Positions 1 through 7,600 of a stretch of 20,254 nucleotides of DNA are shown piece by piece. The translations under genes and the position numbers were made by a program. The DNA lies in contig JANXNM010000065.1 of the NCBI GenBank assembly GCA_025354065.1, forward strand, positions 1-20,254. The letters run 5' to 3'. This DNA comes from Synechococcales cyanobacterium 340R_concoct_173_sub. GTDB taxonomy: Bacteria; Cyanobacteriota; Cyanobacteriia; Leptolyngbyales; Leptolyngbyaceae. The notes beneath the pieces were generated by a model. That model ran no database searches. It was not told where the DNA came from and saw only the letters and a program-made list of their open reading frames with translations. How positions within the stretch are numbered: the stretch's first letter is position 1; the number at the start of each line of letters is the position of its first letter.

Positions 1-474
1 GTGAGATTCGGTTAGGCTATTTAATTTAGCTTGCTGATCTTTGTAGTCTCGCAGTTCACGTTGGTAATGATCCGTTGCAGCTTGTAAATCAGGTTGAGTT
101 CTTAATGAAATCTCTTGGAACCTATTCCAAGCATGATAATAGAGCGGATATTGCGTTAAAATAACTCGATCAAATTCCACTTGGTCTTGATTGAATTCAG
201 GATAATTACTGAGCTGTTCATCGCTTAATAATCCCTGTTCATGCAGCATTTCCAAACTAATCAATAAAGGATTGCCTGCGATCGCCGAATAACACATATA
301 AGGCGAATTACCATAGCCCGTCGGACCTAACGGCAACACTTGCCAAAACTGCTGTTTAGATTGTGCCAAGAAATCAACAAATTGCCGTGCCTCGCGCCCC
401 AACTCCCCAACGCCAAATCGACTAGGGAGAGATGTGGGATGAAGCAGAAGGCCACTGGCACGGGAAGAAAGCAT
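1..474 (-). CDS. malQ: 4-alpha-glucanotransferase (amylomaltase), N-terminal part
   Basis: Translating the minus strand from ATG 474-472 gives 158 codons open to the window edge, so the C-terminal two thirds or more of the enzyme (family about 500 residues) is missing. The N-terminus has the family landmarks: a SGLLLHPTSLPSRFGVGELG segment at residues 7-26, then WQVLPLGPTGYGNSPY and SAIAGNPLLISLEML. This GH77 enzyme moves alpha-1,4-glucan segments between maltodextrins in the cytosol and works in glycogen and maltose turnover. A TAA lies in frame four codons upstream of the ATG and no other start is available, so this start is firm. The upstream Shine-Dalgarno match is weak. The LysR regulator gene lies 86 bp upstream on the same strand, so cotranscription is possible. 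The identification is from conserved motifs. Confidence 0.9.
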   Translation of the reverse strand, partial: MLSSRASGLLLHPTSLPSRFGVGELGREARQFVDFLAQSKQQFWQVLPLGPTGYGNSPYMCYSAIAGNPLLISLEMLHEQGLLSDEQLSNYPEFNQDQVEFDRVILTQYPLYYHAWNRFQEISLRTQPDLQAATDHYQRELRDYKDQQAKLNSLTESH

Positions 475-560
475 ATATAGGCCTTAGATTAAAATGATTG
501 ATCTGAACATCAGCATACCATGGGAAGAATTCATCAAAACGGTGATTGAATACCTGAATC

Positions 561-1490
561 CTATTTGAGCAATCCCTCGGCAGATGTTTCTCTTGCGATT
601 TGTTTACCTTCATTCAACAAGTAGTCTAAGAACTCTTGTGCAATGGTCGAAAGTTGTTTGCCTGAGGGATAAATGACATACCAATTTCGAGCGATCGGAA
701 ATTCCACCACATCTAAAATCGCCAATTGATTCGTCAATCCTTCAAGCGCCATTGTATGCTTCGACAACACCGACAAGCCCATTCCGCCTGCGATCGCCTG
801 TTTAATCGCCTCATTACTCCCCAAATCTAACCGTACTTTCAGCGAAATTCCATGAGAATCAAACAATCCTTGAGCTGCCCGCCGAGTCCCGGACCCCGGT
901 TCACGCATGATGAAGGGTTCTTGTGCTAGCCGTTCAAGGGAAATATTTTTCTCACCTACTAGAGGATGAGTCTTCGGTGCAAGGACAACCAAAGGATTTT
1001 CCATAAAAAGCTTAGAGTGAATATCTAAATCTTCAGGTACATGACTGACAATATACAGATCATTACGATTGCTCGAAAGTCCTTCTAAAACATACTGATG
1101 ATTCGTCACCGTCAGAGAAACATCAATGCCGGGATAACGATTACAAAATGGACCCAGAATGCGCGGAATTACATATTTAGCTGTGGTAATTGCAGCAATC
1201 CGCAAGGCACCTTGTTTCAATCCTTTGATATTCGCGATCGCCATTTCAAAGCGTTCCATTCGCTCAAACATATCTTGACAAGTCGCAAACAATTCTTTCC
1301 CGGATTCTGTCAAATATAGTTTTTTACCCACTTGCTCAAACAACGGCATTCCCACAGTCTTCGACAATTGCTTCACCTGCATGGAAACCGTTGGCTGTGT
1401 CAAAAACAACTCCTCAGCGGCTCGGGTGAAGCTGCTATTACGCGCTACAGCCTCAAAAACTTTCAACTGATGTAATGTAGCATTTTGCAT
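561..1490 (-). CDS. LysR-family transcriptional regulator, CmpR-like
   Basis: A cytosolic DNA-binding regulator of about 309 residues. Residues 1-60 form the winged helix-turn-helix: LHQLKVFEAVARNSSFTRAA, then LTQPTVSMQVKQL, then PLFEQVGKKLYLTESG. The rest is a periplasmic-binding-protein-like effector domain with the MREPGSGTRRA and LGSNEAIKQAIAGGMG motifs. From memory, this wording matches the cyanobacterial CmpR/RbcR group that senses carbon status, closer to CmpR; the target is inferred. The frame also allows ATG 1514, but I chose ATG 1490: MQNATLHQLKVFE is the usual family start and a GGGA lies 9 nt upstream. It ends in TAG. A perfect inverted repeat of the TTA-N-TAA kind lies about 85-105 bp upstream, which suggests autoregulation. 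malQ follows on the same strand. Confidence 0.85.
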   Translation of the reverse strand: MQNATLHQLKVFEAVARNSSFTRAAEELFLTQPTVSMQVKQLSKTVGMPLFEQVGKKLYLTESGKELFATCQDMFERMERFEMAIANIKGLKQGALRIAAITTAKYVIPRILGPFCNRYPGIDVSLTVTNHQYVLEGLSSNRNDLYIVSHVPEDLDIHSKLFMENPLVVLAPKTHPLVGEKNISLERLAQEPFIMREPGSGTRRAAQGLFDSHGISLKVRLDLGSNEAIKQAIAGGMGLSVLSKHTMALEGLTNQLAILDVVEFPIARNWYVIYPSGKQLSTIAQEFLDYLLNEGKQIARETSAEGLLK

Positions 1491-1573
1491 TTTTAGATTT
1501 CCCATGGGAGCCATACCTGGTATAGAGTGTATTCTATGAAACGATCGAATTAGATCGGTGTTTATCTATAGAG

Positions 1574-1597
1574 TTATTGGTTATAATAGACCAATAA
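1574..1597. promoter_or_regulatory. Putative LysR operator overlapping a -10 box
   Basis: A perfect inverted repeat, TTATTGGT and ACCAATAA, has an 8-nt centre TATAATAG. It lies in the divergent spacer between the LysR gene (minus) and rsmE (plus). Its outer bases fit the TTA-N7/8-TAA type of site reported for CmpR-like regulators, and the centre contains a TATAAT hexamer on the plus strand. Bound protein could therefore cover a promoter. The binding protein is inferred from position only. Confidence 0.5.
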
Positions 1598-1662
1598 GAG
1601 CGTAAGCTCCCTTCCAATTTGAGTCGCACTTGAAAAATTGAGAATTTTGAAGGGAAATCGAA

Positions 1663-1694
1663 TTTATTGAGTAGATATTCTCTAGCTCAATAAA
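1663..1694. repeat. Long inverted repeat upstream of rsmE
   Basis: The 9-bp arms TTTATTGAG (1663-1671) and CTCAATAAA (1686-1694) are perfect complements. TAGA and TCTA continue the stem inward, with one bulged G at 1685, giving about 13 pairs around a TATTC loop. No T-run follows on either strand, so it is not a classical terminator. It may be an operator or a 5'-leader hairpin of rsmE, whose start lies 75 bp downstream. Confidence 0.5.
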
Positions 1695-1769
1695 CTATAT
1701 GATGACCATCAGACTTCCGATCGCAAGGGCGACTTTTTTTAGGGATTTTTAGGAACGTGGTGGTGGACT

Positions 1770-2519
1770 GTGCGGCAATTGCAGCGGCTAAGAGTTGTAA
1801 CTCAGCAAATTCAGGACCAATTCGTCACTTTAACAGCTGAACAGCAGCATTATTTATCTCGTGTTTTACGCCTACGATCGGGCGATCGGTTTTTGGCATT
1901 GTTAGATTCTGGGGTTGCGTGGCTGGCAAAATTGGAGGATGACGGTGCTGAGCTTTTGGAGCCTCAATCGGTGGAGAGTGAATTGCCGTTGAATGTGACC
2001 TTGGTGATCTCGTTGCCGAAGGGAAGTGGGTTTGATGATGTGGTGCGGCAGGTAACGGAGTTGGGAGTACGTCGGATTGTTCCGGTGATGAGCGATCGGA
2101 CGGTGCTGAAACCTAGTGCAAATCGTCACGATCGGTGGCAACGTATTGCGGGGGAAGCGACTGAACAATCGGAGCGATCGCAGACTCCGACGGTTGAAGA
2201 ACCGATCGATTTTTCGCGTTATTTGAATGAATTAGAACCGCCCAAGTCTAATGATTTACGATATTTTTGTTGGGGACGTGGGGATTCAGTTCATTTGTTG
2301 TCACAACTTCAAACTGATTTGCTAGCGGGCGATCAAATTGATATGACTATTAGTATTACGATCGCCATTGGCCCGGAAGGTGGCTGGACGGATGAGGAAG
2401 TGACTCGATCGGTGAAGGCTGGATTTGTTTCAGTTTCTCTGGGAAAACGGATTTTGCGGGCAATCACGGCTCCGGCTGCGGCGATGGCGATCGTCGGTGC
2501 GGTTATAGAGGCGGATTGA
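1770..2519 (+). CDS. rsmE: 16S rRNA m3U1498 methyltransferase
   Basis: A 249-residue SPOUT-class methyltransferase. In E. coli the enzyme methylates N3 of U1498 in 16S rRNA, in the 30S decoding region, using S-adenosylmethionine. Visible landmarks are QQHYLSRVLRLRSGDRF near residues 26-42 (N-terminal PUA-like domain), VTELGVRRIVPV, and the C-terminal SAM/knot motifs AIGPEGGWTDEEV and SLGKRILRAITAPAAA. The family usually has Glu before Thr-Ala in the last motif (RxETA); here it is Ile (ILRAITAP), a mild deviation. The start is GTG 1770, since no ATG is available in frame; a purine-rich AGGAACGTGGTGG stretch lies just upstream. It stands alone on the plus strand, divergent from the LysR gene. 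Length and motifs are normal, so it is probably active. Confidence 0.92.
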   Translation: MRQLQRLRVVTQQIQDQFVTLTAEQQHYLSRVLRLRSGDRFLALLDSGVAWLAKLEDDGAELLEPQSVESELPLNVTLVISLPKGSGFDDVVRQVTELGVRRIVPVMSDRTVLKPSANRHDRWQRIAGEATEQSERSQTPTVEEPIDFSRYLNELEPPKSNDLRYFCWGRGDSVHLLSQLQTDLLAGDQIDMTISITIAIGPEGGWTDEEVTRSVKAGFVSVSLGKRILRAITAPAAAMAIVGAVIEAD

Positions 2520-2586
2520 ATTTAGAATTTTTAGATGTTTGATTTGGATTCGATCACGTTTTTAGGGCGAGGCGATCGGTAACATT

Positions 2587-2856
2587 CTACATCTGTATTA
2601 GTAACTGGTCATATTCATCATGAGTACCAATCCAATACCAATAAATCCGCTCACCATCCAACAACCCCAGCGCTCGATAATTTAGACTTATTCGCACCGA
2701 ATATATCGGAGGCTTTGGTTTGACCCGTTTGAACTGAAGGCTTGGATGATATGAATCTTGCATCCAAAGTATGTAGGCTTTCTGCGCTTGTTCTTGTACC
2801 GCGATCGGTAATCTATTCAGAGCTTGCCAAAACGCTTTTATAACACTAGATTGCAT
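2587..2856 (-). CDS. Type II toxin, RelE/ParE-like fold
   Basis: An 89-residue small basic protein with the layout of cyanobacterial RelE/ParE-type toxins. It has N-terminal helices (ALNRLPIAVQEQAQKAYILW), then a beta-rich core with FKRVKPKPPIYSVRISLNYRALGLL and the C-terminal IYWYWIGTHDEYDQLL. The YSVRISLNYRALG stretch and the WIGTHDEYD stretch are the conserved parts. Members usually act as mRNA interferases or gyrase poisons; which applies here cannot be told. It starts 2 nt after the end of the upstream antitoxin reading frame, so the two are translationally coupled. That antitoxin carries a premature stop, so this toxin is either inactive, counteracted in trans, or controlled by antitoxin fragments. 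The toxin frame itself is intact. Confidence 0.75.
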   Translation of the reverse strand: MQSSVIKAFWQALNRLPIAVQEQAQKAYILWMQDSYHPSLQFKRVKPKPPIYSVRISLNYRALGLLDGERIYWYWIGTHDEYDQLLIQM

Positions 2857-2858
2857 GA

Positions 2859-3083
2859 TTAAGCTGAGAAAATCTCATTTAAAGGAATCGTCTCACCCAT
2901 CAAGATTTCTTGACGAACTATGATTGCCATCTTTTCCCACTGCGCCTCACTGGTTTTCTCAAAATTCTTCTCCTATCGCAGATCGTCATTCAACTCTGTC
3001 AGAAGCCGAGATGCGATTGCATCCTGTTGATCATCCGGAAGTTGTTCTAGTTGTGAAAATAGGTCTCGAAGTAATTGAGTCAT
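2859..3083 (-). pseudogene. Antitoxin gene interrupted by in-frame UAG
   Basis: From ATG 3083 the frame reads 36 codons, ending DAIASRLLTELNDDLR. It meets TAG at codon 37 (2975-2973), then continues open in the same frame for 37 more codons (starting EKNFEKTSEAQWEKMA) to TAA 2861-2859. The whole 74-residue reading matches the cyanobacterial antitoxin pattern in which 'DEQRW' leads into a second half with Trp and Met-Ala. The stop sits exactly where the conserved Trp is expected, so one TGG to TAG change explains it. The LysR and csbD genes in this window end with TAG, so UAG is an ordinary stop here. An ATG at codon 52 (2930-2928), preceded by GTGGGAAAAG, could restart translation of a 23-residue C-terminal piece. 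Confidence 0.8.
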
Positions 3084-3227
3084 ATCGATTCACAGTTAAA
3101 GAGCAAGAATTGATACGGGTTATTCTATCAAAATTAGATCAGATATAGCTCGAAGCGTTCGATCGCCACTTTCCCCTTCACCTGATCAAAAGCGATCGCT
3201 GTCATTTTGTTGATTAAAATTTAAAAA

Positions 3228-3270
3228 GCGATCGCCTAGAAATCACGACTCATAGTACTAGCGATCGCCT
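3228..3270. repeat. HIP1-bounded dispersed repeat, copy 1
   Basis: A 43-nt segment starts with GCGATCGCCT and ends with GCGATCGCCT. It matches 4023-4065 at 36 of 43 positions in the same orientation, and the two copies lie on either side of the ParD/ParE module. The similarity extends through the 23 nt between the two HIP1 sites, so it is more than shared HIP1 octamers. Confidence 0.6.
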
Positions 3271-3279
3271 ACAGCAAAC

Positions 3280-3354
3280 CCTCTAGCTACCAAGCGAAAG
3301 CCCCGGACTCTATCCGTTTACAAGGATGAGTGACGTGATGAAGGTACCTAGAGG
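3280..3354. other. Compact structured element (inverted repeats)
   Basis: The outer arms CCTCTAGCTACC (3280-3291) and GGTACCTAGAGG (3343-3354) are complementary at 11 of 12 positions. Inside is a second hairpin: ACTC-T-ATCC (3307-3315) pairs with GGAT-GAGT (3324-3331), leaving one bulged T. A competing pair, ACCAAGC (3289-3295) with GCTTGGT (3354-3360), shares bases with the outer stem, so two folds exclude each other. The layout (AAGCCCCGG, small hairpin, GATGAAGGT) recalls the structured right ends of IS200/IS605-type elements, but no tnpB frame is visible. It lies 60 bp before the ParD-like gene. Its identity is unresolved. Confidence 0.5.
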
Positions 3355-3359
3355 CTTGG

Positions 3360-3391
3360 TTGCAATATGCAACAATTTGATGTACATTACA
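3360..3391 (+). promoter_or_regulatory. Promoter with overlapping palindromic operators, ParD/ParE module
   Basis: A candidate -35 TTGCAA (3360-3365) and -10 TACATT (3383-3388) are separated by 17 nt. Two small palindromes cover them: TTGCA-ATA-TGCAA (3360-3372) over the -35 and TGTA-CAT-TACA (3381-3391) over the -10. This is the arrangement expected if the antitoxin represses its own operon. The gene starts 24 bp further on, after a GAGG ribosome-binding site. Confidence 0.5.
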
Positions 3392-3414
3392 ACAAGTTTG
3401 ATTGAGGTTTTACC

Positions 3415-3636
3415 ATGTCTATCGCAATCAGAATTTCCGATAATTTAGCCCAAAAGGCAAAAAGTCGATCTAAAGCGATGCATCGCTCAGTTGCGGGTCA
3501 AATTGAATATTGGGCGGCAATGGGCAATATCCTTGAAGACAATCCAGAGCTTTCATTTGGCTTTGTTCAAGCAATATTGATTAGTCGTGAGCAAGCTAAG
3601 AATTCAGAATTAACGCCCTATGAGTTTAGTGAATAA
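3415..3636 (+). CDS. ParD-like antitoxin
   Basis: A 73-residue protein. Residues 1-33 (MSIAIRISDNLAQKAKSRSK, then MHRSVAGQIEYWA) have the ribbon-helix-helix pattern of ParD-like antitoxins: a short strand, a helix with alternating basic residues, and a second helix ending in the conserved IEYWAxxG. The C-terminal half is the flexible toxin-binding part. It should dimerise on the operator palindromes at 3360-3391 and repress its operon while neutralising the toxin encoded 5 nt downstream. ATG 3415 has a GAGG 8 nt upstream. The sequence around it is more A/T-rich than the flanking genes, consistent with horizontal transfer. Family assignment is from pattern recognition. Confidence 0.78.
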   Translation: MSIAIRISDNLAQKAKSRSKAMHRSVAGQIEYWAAMGNILEDNPELSFGFVQAILISREQAKNSELTPYEFSE

Positions 3637-3641
3637 ATCCG

Positions 3642-3929
3642 ATGGGTGAGATTCAAGTTTTTCAAACGCCCTTATTCTCAAAAATTAAGAAAAAGTTAAA
3701 GAAAAATCAAATCAAAGATCTTGATAATGCTGTAAGAGAAATCATCAAAAATCCCGAACTTGGGGAACAAAAAAAGGGTGATTTAGCCGATGTGTGGGTC
3801 TATAAATTTAGAATGGTTGATCAAGAAAACCTCCTTGCGTATCAATGGGATGAGAAAACGAGAACTTTAATTGCCCTTGGAGTTCATGAAAACTTTTATC
3901 GTGACATCAAAAAATATAAAAAATTCTAA
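3642..3929 (+). CDS. ParE/RelE-like toxin of ParD-like pair
   Basis: A 95-residue, Lys-rich protein. The N-terminal helix is very basic (LFSKIKKKLKKNQIKDLDNA). It is followed by IIKNPELGEQKKGDLADVWVYKF, a strand pair (NLLAYQWDEKTRTLIALGVHENFY) and a Lys-rich tail. This matches the RelE/ParE toxin variants that follow ParD-like antitoxins; the GxHENFYRDIKKY ending is characteristic. The target cannot be decided from sequence. It begins 5 nt after the antitoxin stop and has no clear Shine-Dalgarno of its own, so translation is probably coupled. Both genes are intact, in contrast to the module at 2587-3083. Confidence 0.78.
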   Translation: MGEIQVFQTPLFSKIKKKLKKNQIKDLDNAVREIIKNPELGEQKKGDLADVWVYKFRMVDQENLLAYQWDEKTRTLIALGVHENFYRDIKKYKKF

Positions 3930-4022
3930 ATTTCTAAAAATTGCTATAGTATCTCTGCTGTCGCTTCAACTGTTTTTTCTAACTGAATTCACCCACACTA
4001 GTTACGACTAAATGTGAAAGTT

Positions 4023-4065
4023 GCGATCGCCTAAAAATTACGCCTCACAGGAATAGCGATCGTCT
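4023..4065. repeat. HIP1-bounded dispersed repeat, copy 2
   Basis: A direct-orientation partner of 3228-3270 (36 of 43 identical), bounded by GCGATCGCCT and GCGATCGTCT. The recognisable ABC-ATPase sequence begins almost immediately after it, so the repeat marks the break that removed the front of that gene. Confidence 0.6.
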
Positions 4066-4478
4066 TTAACAGATTGATTGTTAATGCGGTTGTCAGTGCT
4101 AGAGAATGTAATGCTGCCAATGATTTATGCGGCTGTACCCCGATCGGAACGGATTAAAGCGGTCACCGAAGCACTTGCTAAAGTTGGGTTAGCCGATCGG
4201 CTCAAAAGTCGTCCTGGTAAACTATCAGGCGGTCAACAACAGCGGGTCGCGATCGCCCGTGCCTTAGTTAATCATCCAGCTTTGGTATTAGCTGATGAAT
4301 TGACGGGGGCGCTAGATTCCATAACGTCTCATGAGATTATGGATTTGCTGACGGAACTCAACAAACAAGGTACGATCATTGTAATTGTGACCCATGATTC
4401 ATCAGTGGCATAGCACAGACGAAGCAGACGATTCATATGGTGAATGGTGTATTTGTTGAGGCGGCGATCGGACATTAA
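4066..4478 (+). pseudogene. Remnant of MacB/LolD-type ABC transporter ATPase
   Basis: Only the second half of an ATP-binding subunit remains. An open frame (4078-4413, TTG start) reads RLSVLENVMLPMIYA, then the ABC signature LSGGQQQRVAIARAL, Walker B LVLADELTGALDS and the H-loop VTHDSS. The Walker A region and everything before the Q-loop are gone. The normally invariant Pro of DEPTGALDS is Leu. After Val-Ala the frame hits TAG 4411-4413, but shifting frame there restores a normal family tail (QTKQTIHMVNGVFVEAAIGH) to TAA 4476-4478, so there is also a frameshift. Intact relatives power MacB-like export or lipoprotein release. No permease gene is nearby. Missing P-loop, frameshift and core substitution make it non-functional. 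Confidence 0.85.
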
Positions 4479-4670
4479 ACACAACATTTCTTTAGTACGA
4501 TTTATTTTAAAAGAACAATACAGATTTCCTTCAGTTTATACTCAATGCAAATATATTCTCTGAAAGAGGTTTATATATCCGGGCTTAATGATACAATTTT
4601 GAACAGCAATAGAATTTCTAAATAAAATTATTTCTTTCTTCTTATGTGACAATTATGTGAAAAAAGATCC
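4479..4670. other. A/T-rich spacer before the sensor kinase
   Basis: No open frame of note and no convincing hairpin is visible. The segment is markedly A/T-rich and probably contains the promoter of the kinase gene. A weak purine stretch (AAAAAAG) lies just before ATG 4671. Confidence 0.4.
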
Positions 4671-7600
4671 ATGACTCTCCCCACCTACTCCCTTTTGATT
4701 GTTGAGCAGTCCTTAGAAGTCCAAGAGCAATATCAATGTGACCTGCAAGCTAATTCAAGCCGTACTTACCAGTGGTTGGCAGCAACATCGATCGCAGCAG
4801 GAGTGGAGTTATGTCAAACTAGTGCCATTGATGTAGTTTTGTTAGGTGAGTCTTTAGATAGCAGCAATGCGCTGACCTTTTTAGAGGCGCTATCCGATCG
4901 GAAGAATCCTCTGATGAGTCGCCCCAGCGTTGTCATGATCTCCGCTACGGTTGATGCTAGAGTTGCTGTGCGAGCCATTAAACTAGGAGCAGAAGATTAT
5001 CTAGTTAAGCCTGTAACACCAGAACAATTGCAGTTAGCCGTGCAAAGCGCGATTAAAACAGCCCGATCGCAATGGCAGTTCAATAGCGATCGATTTCAAA
5101 TTTGTATTGATAATATGATTGATTGCGTTGCTATTAGCTCCGCGATCCGCGATTCGACAGGGAAAATAGTTGACTTTCGTTTTGACTACATCAACCAAAG
5201 CGCGTTAGCTACTGAGCAAATGGCCGATGTTGAAATGGGGTTAAGGATGTGTGAAGTCCTCCCCGCTCATCGCGAGACAGGGTTATTTGATGAGTATTGC
5301 CGGGTGGTTGAGACCGGGGAACCGCTGGTTAAAGAAAATTTAATTTATTCGGATAGGTTGGGGACGCAGCGTTTGACGGGTGCCTATGATGTCCGGGTTA
5401 GTAAGCTAGGGGATGGAATAGTCGGTGCTTGGCGAGATGTCACCCATCGCAAACAAGCCGAACTTGATTTACAACTAGCCAATCAACAAGCGCAGGAAGC
5501 TCGAGATCAATTAAATATTGGGATACAGGTCGCAGGAGTCGGGTTGGCGCGGTTTGATTATGATACCGATCGGGTCACACTCTCACCCCAAGCTGCTGCA
5601 ATGTATGGCTTTGCTGCCGATACATTAGAAGTATCGCTTACTGATATTCATGCCACCTTTCACCCTGACGAACGCGCCGAACTCCTAGAAAGTATCGAAC
5701 AGGTGTTGAATCCACAGGGTAGGGGTTGGTTTGCCCGCGATCATCGGGTCGTTTGGCCTAACCATAAAGTCCGCTGGTTAAACGTAAACATGCAAGTTTT
5801 CTTTGATCGATCCGGTACAATTCGCCGTCCGACTTATGTAATTTTGGCAGCGATCGACATTACCGATCGTAAACGCACCGAAAGCGAAATTCGTCAGAGT
5901 GAATCCCAAATTCGGCGTATTCTCGACGGTTTGTTTAGTTTTGTCGGTATTATGACCCCCGACGGGACACTGATTGAAGCCAACCGTACTGCTTTAGCCG
6001 CCGCTAGGCTGACACCAGAAGATGTCCTAGGTCTATCAGTCCCTGATACCTATTGGTGGTCTTACGATCCCGCGATTCAAGCGGAACTGTGGACGGCGAT
6101 TCATCAAGCCGCCGCTGGCGTAACTGTGCGCTATGACGTATTAGTACGCTTAGCTGCTGATCACTTCATCACCATTGATTTTGCCTTAGTACCTCTGTTT
6201 GATGCGACCGGGCGAGTTGAGTTTTTGATTCCTTCTGGGATTGATATCACCGATAGCAAACGGACAGAAGCGGCATTGAAAGACTCAATGGGTCAGATAA
6301 AGGATTACGTGGAACGGATGACATTGGCATTGGATGCCGCCAAAATGGCATCGTGGTACTGGGATTTAATCACCGGAGAAATTACTTGGAGTTCCTATTA
6401 TGAAATATTGTGGGGCTATCAACCTGGAACCCCTAATCGCAGATATGAAGACTGGAGCAGTAGGATTCACCCTAACGATTTGCCCAGAGTCGAAGCTGCG
6501 ATCGAGATGGCTAGGCAATCACAGACCGATTTCTTAGAAGAATACCGAGTGATTTGGGCCGATGGTACTCTTCGTTGGGTAAAGAGTTTTGGCCGATTTT
6601 ACTTTAATAATGAGGATGAACCCTACCGGATGATGGGCACGGTGCAAGATATAACCGATCGTAAAGAGATAGCAGCAACGCTAGATCTGAGTGAAGAACA
6701 ATTGCGTCTAGCGACTGAAGCCGTTGATCTGGGCATGTGGTTCTGGCATTTAGGTGAGGATCGCTTAGTCTTTACAGCGGGCTGCAAGCGGTTATTTGGC
6801 TTTGATGCTGACACTGAAATAACCTATGAGCGCTTTTTGGCAGCTCTTCATCCAGAGGACCGCAATCGTACCAATGCCGCTGTGGAACGGGCAATTAACG
6901 AGAAAACAGATTATATGATCGAATATCGGACGGTCTGGAGCGATCAAAGTATCCATTGGATTCTAGCCCAAGGCCGGACATTCTATAATGACCAAGATGA
7001 ACCGACTCGGATGATTGGTAGTACTCAAGACATCACGGCTCGTAAGCAGGCAGAAGTTATTCTACAAGGGTACGCTGATGAATTAAGCCAAATTAATATG
7101 CAGTTGATGCAAACTACCGAACTAGTTAATCAACGCAACCAAGAGTTAGATCAGTATGCTCACATTGTTTCCCATGATTTAAAGGCTCCGCTGCGGGCGA
7201 TCGCTAATCTTTCCAACTGGATTGAAGAAGACCTGCAAGGAACAATGTCAGCCGATGTCCAGGCTCAAATGACTCTGCTGCGTAGCCGCGTGTACGGGAT
7301 GGAAACCATGATCAATGGGCTGCTTGACTATGCTCGGGTAGGCCGGAGCGATTCAATAGTTGACACGGTTATAGTGGAAGAACTCTTGCTTGAGATAATT
7401 AATACCGTTGTCATACCGTCCACGTTTACTATTACCCTTGCCCCAAATCTACCTACCTTTGATACAAAACGCGTACTGCTGTTTCAAGTATTTATTAACC
7501 TGATTACCAATGCTATTAAGCACCACAATCAGATTGACGGTTCCGTCCACATTTCAGTTGCCGATCGGGGTAAATTTTATGAATTTGCTGTAGCTGATGA

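Noticed and set aside
1725..1740. TCGC-AAGG-GCGA followed by seven T, terminator-like
   Set aside because: The stem is only 4 bp and there is no upstream plus-strand gene to terminate; kept only as a possible leader feature of rsmE.
2924..3148. 74-codon plus-strand open frame
   Set aside because: It lies antisense to the antitoxin frame, has no ribosome-binding site and reads as low-complexity shadow sequence; the minus-strand reading has clear family character.
3190..3270. Clustered GCGATCGC sites as a possible CRISPR or iteron array
   Set aside because: HIP1 octamers occur all over the window, spacing is irregular and there are no conserved spacer lengths.
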